Made by a program: the position numbers and the translations under genes
Shown here: positions 8,961-16,881 of the stretch, piece by piece
How the letters are laid out: every line of letters begins with the position of its first letter
Position numbering within the stretch: the first letter of the stretch is position 1
From: Rhodanobacter sp.
GTDB taxonomy: Bacteria; Pseudomonadota; Gammaproteobacteria; Xanthomonadales; Rhodanobacteraceae
Reading direction: 5' to 3'
NCBI GenBank assembly: GCA_024711345.1
Contig: JANJTA010000015.1
Span: forward strand, 1 to 64,000
Length of the DNA stretch: 64,000 bases
Notes under the pieces: generated by a model
What the model saw: only the letters and a program-made list of their open reading frames with translations
Told to the model about the DNA's origin: nothing
The model's database searches: none

Positions 8961-9470
8961 ATGTCTTCTACCGATCGCGAAAATTCCGACGGCCTGCTGG
9001 AAAAGCTGATTGCCGTCAACCGTGTGGCCAAGACCGTCAAGGGCGGCCGCCAGATGAGCTTCACTGCGCTGACTGTGGTCGGTGACGGCGAGGGCAAGGT
9101 CGGCTTCGGTTATGGCAAGGCGCGCGAAGTGCCGGTGGCCATTTCCAAGGCGATGGAGCGCGCCCGCCGCCAGATGGTGAACATCGAGCTGAACAACGGC
9201 ACCCTGTGGTATGCCGTGAAGGCGAACCATGGCGCGGCCCGCGTCTACATGCAGCCGGCCTCCGAGGGTACCGGCGTGATCGCCGGCGGCGCCATGCGTG
9301 CCGTGCTGGAGGTGGTCGGCGTGAAGAACGTGCTGGCCAAGGCCGTCGGTTCGCGCAACCCGATCAACCTGGTGCGCGCCACCATCAAGGGTCTGCAGGC
9401 GGTTGCCTCGCCCAAGAAGATCGCCGCCAAGCGTGGCAAGACCCTGGAAGAGGTGCTGGGCAATGGCTAA
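8961..9470 (+). CDS. rpsE: 30S ribosomal protein S5
   Basis: S5 takes part in decoding accuracy and mRNA unwinding. The N-terminal double-stranded-RNA-binding-like domain holds [16 protein letters not shown] and [15 protein letters not shown]; the C-terminal domain holds [22 protein letters not shown] 8961 follows GGAAAAG (8951-8957) and gives 169 residues; ATG 8949 in the same frame is the alternative and has no purine-rich site. The end overlaps rpmD by eight bases. Confidence 0.96.
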   Translation: MSSTDRENSDGLLEKLIAVNRVAKTVKGGRQMSFTALTVVGDGEGKVGFGYGKAREVPVAISKAMERARRQMVNIELNNGTLWYAVKANHGAARVYMQPASEGTGVIAGGAMRAVLEVVGVKNVLAKAVGSRNPINLVRATIKGLQAVASPKKIAAKRGKTLEEVLGNG

Positions 9471-9660
9471 GAAGAACGAAACCGCCGCGACCGTTCGCGT
9501 ACGCCTGGTCAAGGGCCTGCGCGGCGTGCAGGCCCGCCATCGCCTGAGCGTGAAGGCGCTGGGCCTGAACAAGACCAATGACGTCCGCGAGTTGAAGGAC
9601 AGCCCGCAGGTCCGTGGCCTGATCAACACGGTCTACTACCTGGTCCGGGTCGAGGAGTAA
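9463..9660 (+). CDS. rpmD: 50S ribosomal protein L30
   Basis: L30 is 65 residues from ATG 9463, which overlaps the end of rpsE by eight bases. The core [27 protein letters not shown] is family-typical, slightly longer at the start than the 59-residue E. coli protein. The longer open frame from 9403 lies inside rpsE and is not used. rplO follows five bases after its stop. Confidence 0.96.
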   Translation: MAKKNETAATVRVRLVKGLRGVQARHRLSVKALGLNKTNDVRELKDSPQVRGLINTVYYLVRVEE

Positions 9661-9665
9661 TCATC

Positions 9666-10097
9666 ATGCGTTTGAATGACATCAAGCCGGCGGCCGGTTC
9701 GCGCAAGACGCGCCTGCGCGTCGGTCGCGGTATCGGTTCGGGCCTGGGCAAGACCGCCGGCCGCGGCCACAAGGGTCAGCACGCCCGTGCGGGCGGCACC
9801 CACAAGTACGGCTTCGAAGGCGGCCAGATGCCGCTGAACCGCCGGATGCCGAAGGTCGGCTTCCGTTCGAAGAAGCAGGCCGAGAGCCAGGAAGTGTTCC
9901 TGTACCAGCTGGCCGGCCTCAAGGGCGACGTGATCGACGTGGTGGCGCTGCATCAGGCCGGGCTGATCAACAGCCGGGCGAAGAGGGTCAAGGTAGTGCT
10001 CAAGGGCGAGATCGGTCGCGCGGTGAAGTTGTCCGGTCTGCTGGCGACTGCCGGCGCCAAGGCAGCCATCGAGGCTGCCGGCGGCAGCGTGGAGTAA
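9666..10097 (+). CDS. rplO: 50S ribosomal protein L15
   Basis: L15 (143 residues) is a late-assembly 23S rRNA-binding protein. The glycine/arginine-rich N-terminal arm ([20 protein letters not shown]) and the [15 protein letters not shown] block are clear. It lies between rpmD and secY, with secY starting four bases after its stop. Confidence 0.98.
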   Translation: MRLNDIKPAAGSRKTRLRVGRGIGSGLGKTAGRGHKGQHARAGGTHKYGFEGGQMPLNRRMPKVGFRSKKQAESQEVFLYQLAGLKGDVIDVVALHQAGLINSRAKRVKVVLKGEIGRAVKLSGLLATAGAKAAIEAAGGSVE

Positions 10098-10101
10098 TCA
10101 G

Positions 10102-11424
10102 GTGGCAGCAGCCAAGGGCAATGCACTCGGCAAGCTCGGCAAGTTGACGGAGCTTCGTCAGCGCATCTTCTTCGTGGTCGGTGCGCTGGTGGTGTTCCGG
10201 CTCGGTTCGTTCATTCCGGTTCCGGGCGTCAATCCGGAGGCGATGACCAACCTGGTCAACGGCAACGGCCTGATGGACATGTTCAACATGTTTTCGGGCG
10301 GTGCGCTGGAGCGCTTCTCGGTGTTCGCGCTGGGCGTGATCCCGTACATCTCGGCGTCGATCGTGTTCCAGATGATGGGCGCGGTGGTGCCGAGCCTGCA
10401 GAGCCTGCGCAAGGAAGGCGAGGCCGGCAAGCGCAAGATGACGATGTATACGCGCTACGCCACGGTAGCGTTGGCGGCGTTCCAGTCGTTCGGCATCGCG
10501 GTGGCGTTGCAGGGCCAGGTGGCGGCTGGCGGTGCGCCGGTGGTCTATACGCCGGGCTTCGGCTTCATCTTCTCGTCCGTGGTCGGGCTTACCGCCGGCA
10601 CCATGTTCCTGATGTGGCTGGGCGAGCAGATGACCGAGCGCGGCATCGGCAACGGCATCTCGCTGCTGATCTTCGCCGGCATCGTCGCCGGCTTGCCGGG
10701 GGCGGTGGTGCACACCCTGGGCATGGCCAGCAATGGCGAGCTGTCGCTGATCAAGCTGCTGATGGTGTTTGTGCTGGCGTTGGCGGTGACGGCCTTCGTG
10801 GTGTTCATGGAGCGCGCGCAGCGGCGCATCACCGTGAACTACGCGCGGCGTTCCGGTGGGCAGAAGGCCTACATGAACCAGAGCTCGAACCTGCCGCTGA
10901 AGATCAACATGTCGGGCGTGATCCCGCCGATCTTCGCCTCGAGCCTGCTGATGTTCCCGGCGACCGCGGTGAGCTGGTTCACCACCGGCCAGCAGGCGCG
11001 CTGGGTGCAGGATCTGACGCAGGCGCTGAGCCCCGGCAACCCGTTGTACGAAACCGTTTTTTCGGTGCTGGTGATCGGCTTTGCGTTCTTCTACACGGCG
11101 ATCGTGTTCAACGCGGACGAGACTGCCGACAACCTCAAGCGGTCAGGTGCGCTGATTCCGGGTATCCGCCCGGGCAAGGCCACGGCCAGCTACATCGATG
11201 CGGTCATGACGCGTCTGACCGGTGTCGGCGCGCTGTACTTGGTGCTGGTCTGCCTGGTGCCGTCGTTCATGCAGAGCGCCTGGCACGTACCGTTCTATTT
11301 CGGCGGCACGTCGCTGCTGATCGTGGTGGTGGTGGTGATGGATTTCACGGCTCAGGTGCAGGCACACCTGGTCAGTCACCAGTACGAAAGTTTGCTCAAG
11401 AAGGCCAATCTCCGCCGCAGCTAG
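10102..11424 (+). CDS. secY: Preprotein translocase subunit SecY
   Basis: SecY (440 residues) is the channel subunit of the inner-membrane SecYEG translocon. Ten hydrophobic segments are seen from residue about 18 to 425; the plug and second helix region read [22 protein letters not shown], and the loop [25 protein letters not shown] is the family signature. The start is GTG 10102, four bases after the rplO stop, with GGAG just inside the rplO end. rpmJ, which often follows secY, is absent from the gap to rpsM. Confidence 0.97.
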   Translation: MAAAKGNALGKLGKLTELRQRIFFVVGALVVFRLGSFIPVPGVNPEAMTNLVNGNGLMDMFNMFSGGALERFSVFALGVIPYISASIVFQMMGAVVPSLQSLRKEGEAGKRKMTMYTRYATVALAAFQSFGIAVALQGQVAAGGAPVVYTPGFGFIFSSVVGLTAGTMFLMWLGEQMTERGIGNGISLLIFAGIVAGLPGAVVHTLGMASNGELSLIKLLMVFVLALAVTAFVVFMERAQRRITVNYARRSGGQKAYMNQSSNLPLKINMSGVIPPIFASSLLMFPATAVSWFTTGQQARWVQDLTQALSPGNPLYETVFSVLVIGFAFFYTAIVFNADETADNLKRSGALIPGIRPGKATASYIDAVMTRLTGVGALYLVLVCLVPSFMQSAWHVPFYFGGTSLLIVVVVVMDFTAQVQAHLVSHQYESLLKKANLRRS

Positions 11425-11490
11425 TGGCTGCTGGGGCGAGCGGAGCAGGCTGAAGTTGGAAGCTGGCGGCGCCCTCGGGTGGCGCAGGGC

Positions 11491-11519
11491 TTTCCAGTCA
11501 GGGAAATTCAGGTTAAAAT
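11491..11519 (+). promoter_or_regulatory. Promoter of the alpha gene group
   Basis: TTTCCA (11491-11496) and TAAAAT (11514-11519) are separated by 17 bases, matching consensus at 4 and 5 of 6 positions. It lies in the 137-base gap between secY and rpsM and would give a leader of about 35 nt. Nothing resembling rpmJ is present in the gap. Confidence 0.55.
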
Positions 11520-11561
11520 TGCGCGTTTACCGCGCAAGAAACGCATCGGAGAAAGTACATC

Positions 11562-11918
11562 ATGGCGCGCATCGCGGGTGTCAATTTGCCGGTCCAGAAG
11601 CATGTCTGGGTTGGTCTGCAGAGCATTTACGGTATCGGCCGCAGCCGGGCCAAGAAGGTCTGCGTGGACGCTGGCGTGGTTCCCACCACCCAGATCAAGT
11701 CCCTGAGTGAAGGCGAAGTGGAGAAGCTTCGTCACGAGATCGCCAAGTACACCGTCGAGGGCGATCTGCGCCGCGAGGTGGGCATGGCCATCAAGCGCCT
11801 GATGGACCTGGGCTGCTATCGCGGCCTGCGCCATCGTCGCGGCCTGCCGGTGCGCGGCCAGCGCACGCGTACCAACGCACGCACCCGCAAGGGCCCGCGT
11901 CGCGCCATCAAGAAGTAA
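11562..11918 (+). CDS. rpsM: 30S ribosomal protein S13
   Basis: S13 (118 residues) lies in the 30S head and contacts P-site tRNA and L5. It starts [20 protein letters not shown]; the helix-two-turn-helix part and the basic tail ([20 protein letters not shown]) are typical. It is the first gene after the candidate alpha promoter. rpsK follows after 16 bases. Confidence 0.98.
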   Translation: MARIAGVNLPVQKHVWVGLQSIYGIGRSRAKKVCVDAGVVPTTQIKSLSEGEVEKLRHEIAKYTVEGDLRREVGMAIKRLMDLGCYRGLRHRRGLPVRGQRTRTNARTRKGPRRAIKK

Positions 11919-11934
11919 GTAACGGATTCCAAAC

Positions 11935-12321
11935 ATGGCCAAGCCTGTCAAGACCAAGAAGAAGATCAAGCGCGTCGTCACGGATGCCGTGGCCCACGTG
12001 CAGGCCTCCTTCAACAACACCATCGTCACCATCACCGATCGCCAGGGCAACGCCCTGTCGTGGGCGACCGCCGGCGGCGCGGGTTTCCGCGGCTCGCGCA
12101 AGTCGACCCCGTTCGCCGCCCAGGTCGCCGCCGAGAAGGCTGGCCGCGCCGCCGGCGACTACGGCGTGAAGACGGTGGAAGTGCGCATCAAGGGGCCGGG
12201 CCCGGGCCGCGAGTCGGCGGTGCGCTCGCTGAACGCGTTGGGCTACAAGGTGCTCAACATCATCGACGTCACGCCGATTCCGCACAACGGCTGCCGTCCC
12301 CCCAAGAAGCGTCGAGTGTGA
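11935..12321 (+). CDS. rpsK: 30S ribosomal protein S11
   Basis: S11 (128 residues) lies on the 30S platform near the E-site mRNA. Motifs are [19 protein letters not shown] and the C-terminal [19 protein letters not shown], where the isoaspartate site of E. coli falls. The gap of 76 bases to rpsD holds a conserved-loop hairpin pair. Confidence 0.98.
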   Translation: MAKPVKTKKKIKRVVTDAVAHVQASFNNTIVTITDRQGNALSWATAGGAGFRGSRKSTPFAAQVAAEKAGRAAGDYGVKTVEVRIKGPGPGRESAVRSLNALGYKVLNIIDVTPIPHNGCRPPKKRRV

Positions 12322-12325
12322 TTTT

Positions 12326-12374
12326 CGCGATCGTCCCTGATCGCGAGAATCAAGAACCGGCCTTCCTTGGCCGG
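12326..12374 (+). repeat. NTCCNT-loop hairpin pair, rpsK-rpsD gap
   Basis: The first hairpin has 7-bp arms (12326-12332/12339-12345) and loop GTCCCT; the second has 6-bp arms (12357-12362/12369-12374) and loop TTCCTT, followed by ACT. The arms differ from those in the rplF-rplR gap, but arrangement, loop pattern and tail agree. Confidence 0.7.
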
Positions 12375-12397
12375 ACTATTCAAAAAAGAGATTACCC

Positions 12398-13024
12398 ATG
12401 GCACGTTATCGTGGAGCTACCTGCAAGCTCGCCCGCCGCGAAGGCGCCGACCTGAGCCTCAAGAGCCCGGCGCGCGCGATCGACTCCAAGTGCAAGCTTG
12501 AGAACAAGCCCGGTCAGCACGGCGCGAACAAGCGCATGCGCATGTCCGACTACGCCGTGCAGTTGCGCGAGAAGCAGAAGGTCAAGCGCATCTATGGCGT
12601 GCTCGAGCGCCAGTTCGGCAACTACTACACCAAGGCGACCACCCTCAAGGGCAATACCGGCGAGAACCTGCTGCGTCTGCTCGAGAGCCGTCTGGACAAC
12701 GTCGTCTACCGCATGGGCTTCGCGGTCACCCGCGCCCAGGCCCGCCAGCTGGTCGCGCACAAGGCGATCCTGGTGAACGGCAAGAAGGTGAACATCCCTT
12801 CGTACCAGGTGCGCCCGGGCGATGCGATTGCGCTCACCGAGCGCGCCCGCAGCCAGCTGCGCGTGCAGGAAGCGGCGACCGTGTTCGACACCATGGACCT
12901 GCGTCCGGGTTGGGTCGAGGTCGATAGCAAGAAGTTCGAAGGTACGTTCAAGTCGGTGCCGGATCGTGGCGATCTGCCCACCGACATCAATGAAGCCCTG
13001 ATCGTCGAGCTTTACTCGAAGTAA
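12398..13024 (+). CDS. rpsD: 30S ribosomal protein S4
   Basis: S4 (208 residues) starts 30S assembly and in E. coli represses the alpha operon. It begins [19 protein letters not shown] and contains the S4 RNA-binding fold ([20 protein letters not shown], residues about 96-115). No zinc-binding cysteine set is present, so this is the zinc-free type. rpoA starts 17 bases after its stop. Confidence 0.98.
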   Translation: MARYRGATCKLARREGADLSLKSPARAIDSKCKLENKPGQHGANKRMRMSDYAVQLREKQKVKRIYGVLERQFGNYYTKATTLKGNTGENLLRLLESRLDNVVYRMGFAVTRAQARQLVAHKAILVNGKKVNIPSYQVRPGDAIALTERARSQLRVQEAATVFDTMDLRPGWVEVDSKKFEGTFKSVPDRGDLPTDINEALIVELYSK

Positions 13025-13041
13025 TTTTACCGGAGCTCTGC

Positions 13042-14040
13042 ATGGCAGTTTCGTCAACTAGCGTACTGCGGCCGCGTGGCCTCAGCGTCGAACAGCTCGG
13101 GGCCAACCGTGCCAAGGTCGTGGTCGAGCCGCTCGAGCGTGGCTTTGGCCATACCCTGGGCAACGCGCTGCGCCGCGTGCTGCTCTCCTCGATCCCCGGC
13201 AGCGCCATCGTCGAGGTCGAAATCGATGGCGTGCTGCACGAGTACACCACCCTGGAGGGTCTGCAGGAGGACGTGATCGAAGTCCTGCTGAACCTCAAGG
13301 ACGTGGCGATCCGTCAGCACAGCGGCGACGAGGTCACCCTGACCCTGTCCAAGAAGGGCAAGGGCGTGGTCACGGCCGGCGACATCGTCGTCGACCACTC
13401 GGTGGAGATCATCAACCCCGAGCACGTGATCTGCCACCTGACCAAGGACATCGCGCTCAACATGCGCCTGAAGGTGCGTCGCGGCGTCGGCTACCAGCCG
13501 GCCAGCGCGCGCCAGCATCCGGACGACGAAGCGCGCCCGATCGGCCGCCTGCAGCTGGACGCCTCGTTCGCGCCGGTGCTGCGCGTGGCCTACGAGGTGG
13601 ACGCCGCCCGCGTCGAGCAGCGCACCAACCTCGACAAGCTGGTGCTGGACATCGAAACCAACGGCACCATCGGTGCCGAGGACGCGGTGCGCAAGGCCGC
13701 CGAGATCATCAACGACCAGCTGTCGGTGTTTGGCGATTTCTCGCGCCGCGAGAGCGCCACCGACAAGGCGGAGAAGAGCGGTTTCGATCCGCTGCTGCTG
13801 CGTCCGATCGACGACCTGGAGCTCACCGTGCGTTCGGCGAACTGCCTGAAGGCCGAGAGCATCTACTACATCGGCGACCTGGTGCAGAAGACCGAGGTCG
13901 AGCTGCTGAAGACGCCGAACCTGGGCAAGAAGTCGCTTACCGAGATCAAGGACGTGCTGGGCGGCCGTGGCCTCGCGCTCGGCATGAAGCTGGAGAACTG
14001 GCCGCCGCCGGGGCTGTCGCACGGCATGCAGCTGGGCTGA
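13042..14040 (+). CDS. rpoA: RNA polymerase alpha subunit
   Basis: The 332-residue protein is full length. The N-terminal dimerisation domain includes [20 protein letters not shown] (residues about 33-52). After a charged linker near residue 235 the C-terminal domain has [17 protein letters not shown], with the arginine used for UP-element and activator contacts, and [13 protein letters not shown]. It lies between rpsD and rplQ as in other gammaproteobacteria, but 312 bases of structured DNA separate it from rplQ. Confidence 0.98.
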   Translation: MAVSSTSVLRPRGLSVEQLGANRAKVVVEPLERGFGHTLGNALRRVLLSSIPGSAIVEVEIDGVLHEYTTLEGLQEDVIEVLLNLKDVAIRQHSGDEVTLTLSKKGKGVVTAGDIVVDHSVEIINPEHVICHLTKDIALNMRLKVRRGVGYQPASARQHPDDEARPIGRLQLDASFAPVLRVAYEVDAARVEQRTNLDKLVLDIETNGTIGAEDAVRKAAEIINDQLSVFGDFSRRESATDKAEKSGFDPLLLRPIDDLELTVRSANCLKAESIYYIGDLVQKTEVELLKTPNLGKKSLTEIKDVLGGRGLALGMKLENWPPPGLSHGMQLG

Positions 14041-14052
14041 TGAGTTGCCTGT

Positions 14053-14070
14053 GCGGTCATCCGTGACCGC
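14053..14070 (+). repeat. NTCCNT-loop hairpin after rpoA
   Basis: Arms 14053-14058 and 14065-14070 pair perfectly around loop ATCCGT, 12 bases after the rpoA stop codon. It is a member of the family also found in the rplF-rplR and rpsK-rpsD gaps. Confidence 0.65.
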
Positions 14071-14075
14071 CGCAG

Positions 14076-14114
14076 CTGGAACGGTTGTCGTCAAGGCAGC
14101 CGTTCCGGTGTTTT
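14076..14114 (+). terminator. Possible terminator after rpoA
   Basis: GGAACGG (14078-14084) pairs with 14100-14106, extended by two pairs including a G-T, and is followed by TGTTTT (14109-14114). The loop of 15 bases is rather large. It may give partial termination between rpoA and rplQ. Confidence 0.4.
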
Positions 14115-14126
14115 AGAAGTCCACCA

Positions 14127-14174
14127 GCGGCCGTCTGTGGCCGCGGCGCAATTTTTGCGATCGCCCTTGATCGC
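14127..14174 (+). repeat. Two divergent members of the conserved-loop hairpin family
   Basis: Arms 14127-14132/14139-14144 enclose GTCTGT, and arms 14157-14162/14169-14174 enclose GCCCTT. Each loop differs by one base from NTCCNT. The arms equal those of other copies, so these look like drifted members. Confidence 0.5.
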
Positions 14175-14228
14175 TGCGCCATGTACGTTCGGCGAACGCA
14201 TGTCTTGCCGTGTTGCCGAACGCCGGAA

Positions 14229-14246
14229 GCGGCCATCCATGGCCGC
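14229..14246 (+). repeat. NTCCNT-loop hairpin before rplQ
   Basis: Six-base-pair arms 14229-14234/14241-14246 enclose loop ATCCAT and are followed by ACTCTT, the same tail as in the rplF-rplR copy. Confidence 0.65.
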
Positions 14247-14298
14247 ACTCTTATAAAAGCCCAGATCAACAAGGGCTTCATCAGCGGGCAACCGCGGG

Positions 14299-14324
14299 AA
14301 GCCGGACACAGGTGCCGGCTTTTC
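14299..14324 (+). terminator. Attenuator-like hairpin in the rplQ leader
   Basis: A 7-bp stem (14299-14305 with 14315-14321) with a 9-base loop runs directly into TTTTC, 28 bases before the rplQ start. It could be a true terminator of the upstream transcript, with rplQ expressed from a promoter I do not see, or a regulated attenuator. Confidence 0.45.
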
Positions 14325-14352
14325 ATAACAACAGACCAGAGAGAGTTTCGTC

Positions 14353-14736
14353 ATGCGCCACATGAAATCCGGACGCAAGTTCAACCGGACCAGCAGCCAC
14401 CGCGAGGCGATGTTCAAGAACATGGCGTCGTCGCTGTTCAAGCACGAGCTGATCCGTACCACCCTGCCCAAGGCGAAGGAACTTCGCCGCGTGGCCGAAC
14501 CGCTGATCACCCTGGCCAAGACCGACGGCGTGGCCAATCGCCGTCTGGCCTTCTCGCGCCTGCGCGACAAGGAAGCGGTGGGCAAGCTGTTCGTCGAGCT
14601 GGGCCCGCGCTACAAGGAGCGTCCCGGCGGCTACCTGCGCATCCTGAAGTGCGGCTTCCGCGACGGCGACAACGCGCCGATGGCGTATGTCGAGCTGGTC
14701 GGTCGCCCGCAAGTCGAGGCGGTCGAGGCCGAGTAA
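14353..14736 (+). CDS. rplQ: 50S ribosomal protein L17
   Basis: L17 (127 residues) begins [20 protein letters not shown], the family signature, and has the terminal [13 protein letters not shown]. It lies at the solvent side near the exit tunnel. GAGAG (14341-14345) is the ribosome binding site. It is the last ribosomal gene of the series and is followed by a strong terminator. Confidence 0.98.
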   Translation: MRHMKSGRKFNRTSSHREAMFKNMASSLFKHELIRTTLPKAKELRRVAEPLITLAKTDGVANRRLAFSRLRDKEAVGKLFVELGPRYKERPGGYLRILKCGFRDGDNAPMAYVELVGRPQVEAVEAE

Positions 14737-14771
14737 GGCAGCATCGGACGCAGTATCGACGTCCAGATATG

Positions 14772-14800
14772 AAACCCGGCCGGGCGACCTGCCGGGTTTT
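14772..14800 (+). terminator. Intrinsic terminator after rplQ
   Basis: A perfect 9-bp stem (14772-14780 with 14791-14799) with a 10-base loop ends in a TTTT run (14797-14800). It lies 36 bases after the rplQ stop and closes the ribosomal protein region. Confidence 0.8.
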
Positions 14801-14851
14801 CGCGTATGTGGACGCCATCGGTTCGCGCAATTCCACGGGCGCTCGTGCCTG

Positions 14852-14880
14852 CTGACAGCATCCCCGCGAAGCGCTAATGT
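14852..14880 (+). promoter_or_regulatory. Promoter upstream of dsbB
   Basis: CTGACA (14852-14857, 5 of 6) and TAATGT (14875-14880, 3 of 6) are 17 bases apart. A start near 14887 would leave about 22 nt before dsbB. Confidence 0.4.
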
Positions 14881-14908
14881 CTCGGGTTCCGCAACGCAAC
14901 AATCCGCC

Positions 14909-15412
14909 ATGAATCCATTTCGCTGGTCGTACCGTGTCAGTTTTCTCGTCGGCTTCCTGATCTGCGCCGGCCTGCTCGGCTTTGCGCTGTACGCCGAGTA
15001 CGGGCTGGGCCTGACGCCGTGCCCGCTATGCGTCTTCCAGCGCATCGCGTTCCTGGTCATGGCGCTGTTCTTCCTGCTGGGTGCCCTGCACGCACCGCGC
15101 GGCAACGGCCGCTGGGCCTACGCGGGACTGGTGGTGGTCGGCGCGGTGGGTGGCATCGTCACCGCCGGTCGCCATCTGTGGCTGCAAAGCCTGCCGGCCG
15201 ACCAGGTGCCCTCCTGCGGTCCCGGGCTCGGCTACCTGCTGGATGCGTTCCCCTTCTCGAAGATGCTGAAGCTGGTCTTCACCGGCTCGGGCGAGTGCGC
15301 CAAGGTCGAGCCGATCCTCGGCCTGCCGATGCCGGCCTGGACCTTGCTCTGGTACGTTGCGTTGGCCGTGCTGGCGATCATGGCGGCGCGGCGTCGGCTG
15401 GCTGCGAGATGA
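14909..15412 (+). CDS. dsbB: Disulfide bond formation protein B
   Basis: DsbB (167 residues) is the inner-membrane quinone reductase that reoxidises DsbA. Four membrane segments are seen (about 10-28, 43-60, 68-87, 145-162). The first periplasmic pair is C38-P-L-C41 and the second C103 and C130, matching the four catalytic cysteines of E. coli DsbB almost position for position; R45 after the first pair is the conserved quinone-site arginine. It is followed closely by the DAHP synthase gene. Confidence 0.95.
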   Translation: MNPFRWSYRVSFLVGFLICAGLLGFALYAEYGLGLTPCPLCVFQRIAFLVMALFFLLGALHAPRGNGRWAYAGLVVVGAVGGIVTAGRHLWLQSLPADQVPSCGPGLGYLLDAFPFSKMLKLVFTGSGECAKVEPILGLPMPAWTLLWYVALAVLAIMAARRRLAAR

Positions 15413-15441
15413 GGGCTCCGGTTGCCATTCAGGGGCGCGCG

Positions 15442-16812
15442 ATGAATCCTGCCGTATCCGAGTTTCACCCTGTCGCCGACTGGGCCCCCGATTCCTGGCA
15501 GCGGCGCGTGGCGCTGCAGCAGCCGCATTACGACGATGCGGCGGAACTGGCTGCCGCCGGCGCGCAGCTGGCCCGGTTGCCGCCGCTGGTGACCTCGTGG
15601 GAGGTGCTGGCGTTGAAGCAGGCGCTGGCGGAGGCGCAGGAGGGCAACCGCTTCCTGCTGCAGGGCGGCGACTGCGCGGAGAGCTTCGCCGACTGCACCA
15701 GCCCGGTGATCTCCAACCGGCTGAAGGTACTGCTGCAGATGAGCCTGGTGCTGGTGCACGGGCTGAAGAAGCCGGTGCTGCGGGTGGGCCGCTTCGCCGG
15801 GCAATACGCCAAGCCGCGCTCGGCCGACCACGAGACGCGCGATGGCGTGAGCCTGCCCAGTTTCCGTGGCGACGTGGTCAACGGCCCGGAGTTCACCGCC
15901 GCCGCGCGCCGGCCGGATCCGCAGCGCCTGATCCAGGCGCATGCGCGTTCGGCGCTGACCATGAACTTCGTGCGCGCATTGATCGACGGCGGTTTCGCCG
16001 ACCTGCATCACCCGGAATACTGGGATCTGGCCTGGGTCGAGCATTCACCGCTGGCCGCCGAATACCGCCGGATGGTCGCCGCCATCGGCGATTCGCTGCG
16101 CTTCATGGAAACCCTGGCCGGTCCGATCGCCGGTTTTTCCAGGGTGGATTTCTTCACCTCGCACGAAGCGCTGCTGCTGCACTACGAGCAGGCGCTGACC
16201 CGCCAGGTGCCACGCCACCCCGGCTGGTTCAACCTGTCCACCCACTTCCCGTGGATCGGCATGCGCACCGCGGCACTGGACGGCGCGCATGTGGAGTATT
16301 TCCGCGGCATCCGCAACCCGGTGGCGGTGAAGGTGGGCCCGTCGGTGACGCCGGAGCAGTTGCTGCCGCTGATCGACGTCCTGAACCCGCACGACGAACC
16401 CGGCCGGTTGACCCTGATCCATCGCATGGGCCACGCGAAGATCGCCGCCGCGCTGCCGCCGCTGCTGGAAGCGGTGCAGCGCGAGGGCCGGCGCGTGCTG
16501 TGGGTGGCCGACCCGATGCACGGCAATACCGAGAGCACCTCGAACGGCCACAAGACCCGCCGTTTCGACAATATCCATGGCGAGCTCGACCAGGCCTTCG
16601 ACATTCACGCCGCCGCCGGCACACGGCTCGGCGGCGTGCACCTGGAGCTGACCGGCGAGGACGTCACCGAATGCATGGGCGGTGCGCGCGACCTGTCCGA
16701 GAGCGACCTCGATCGCGCCTACAAGTCGATGGTCGACCCGCGCCTGAACTACGAGCAGTCGCTGGAACTGGCCATGCTGATCGTGCGCAAGTCGGTCAAC
16801 GGGCACAGCTGA
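15442..16812 (+). CDS. Class II 3-deoxy-7-phosphoheptulonate (DAHP) synthase
   Basis: This enzyme joins phosphoenolpyruvate and erythrose 4-phosphate in the first step of the shikimate pathway. The 456 residues show the class II (plant-type) motifs: GGDCAESFADCTS, RVGRFAGQYAKPRS, LIHRMGHAKI, WVADPMHGNTES and DVTECMGGARDL, including the metal-binding Cys, His, Glu and Asp. ATG 15442 has GGGG upstream; an ATG at 15409 overlapping the dsbB stop as ATGA would add 11 residues and cannot be excluded. A terminator follows. Confidence 0.95.
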   Translation: MNPAVSEFHPVADWAPDSWQRRVALQQPHYDDAAELAAAGAQLARLPPLVTSWEVLALKQALAEAQEGNRFLLQGGDCAESFADCTSPVISNRLKVLLQMSLVLVHGLKKPVLRVGRFAGQYAKPRSADHETRDGVSLPSFRGDVVNGPEFTAAARRPDPQRLIQAHARSALTMNFVRALIDGGFADLHHPEYWDLAWVEHSPLAAEYRRMVAAIGDSLRFMETLAGPIAGFSRVDFFTSHEALLLHYEQALTRQVPRHPGWFNLSTHFPWIGMRTAALDGAHVEYFRGIRNPVAVKVGPSVTPEQLLPLIDVLNPHDEPGRLTLIHRMGHAKIAAALPPLLEAVQREGRRVLWVADPMHGNTESTSNGHKTRRFDNIHGELDQAFDIHAAAGTRLGGVHLELTGEDVTECMGGARDLSESDLDRAYKSMVDPRLNYEQSLELAMLIVRKSVNGHS

Positions 16813-16846
16813 CGCACCCGCCGGGACTTGGCACTGGCTTCAGGAG

Positions 16847-16871
16847 AACGGCGGCCGATGGCCGCCGTTTT
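16847..16871 (+). terminator. Intrinsic terminator after the DAHP synthase gene
   Basis: A 10-bp stem (16847-16856 with 16860-16869) closes on three bases and ends in TTTT (16868-16871). It lies between convergent genes and points rightwards. Confidence 0.75.
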
Positions 16872-16881
16872 CATGGCCTGC

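Larger units (their letters stand above)
14041..14352 (+). other. Hairpin-rich spacer between rpoA and rplQ
   Basis: No gene is seen in these 312 bases. In order they hold a conserved-loop hairpin (14053-14070), a terminator-like stem (14076-14114), two more hairpins of the family (14127-14144 and 14157-14174, the latter inside an outer 6-bp stem 14145-14150/14175-14180), a 7-bp inverted repeat (14187-14193/14215-14221), another family hairpin (14229-14246) and an attenuator-like hairpin at 14299-14324. Such density in a ribosomal operon is unusual. Confidence 0.65.
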
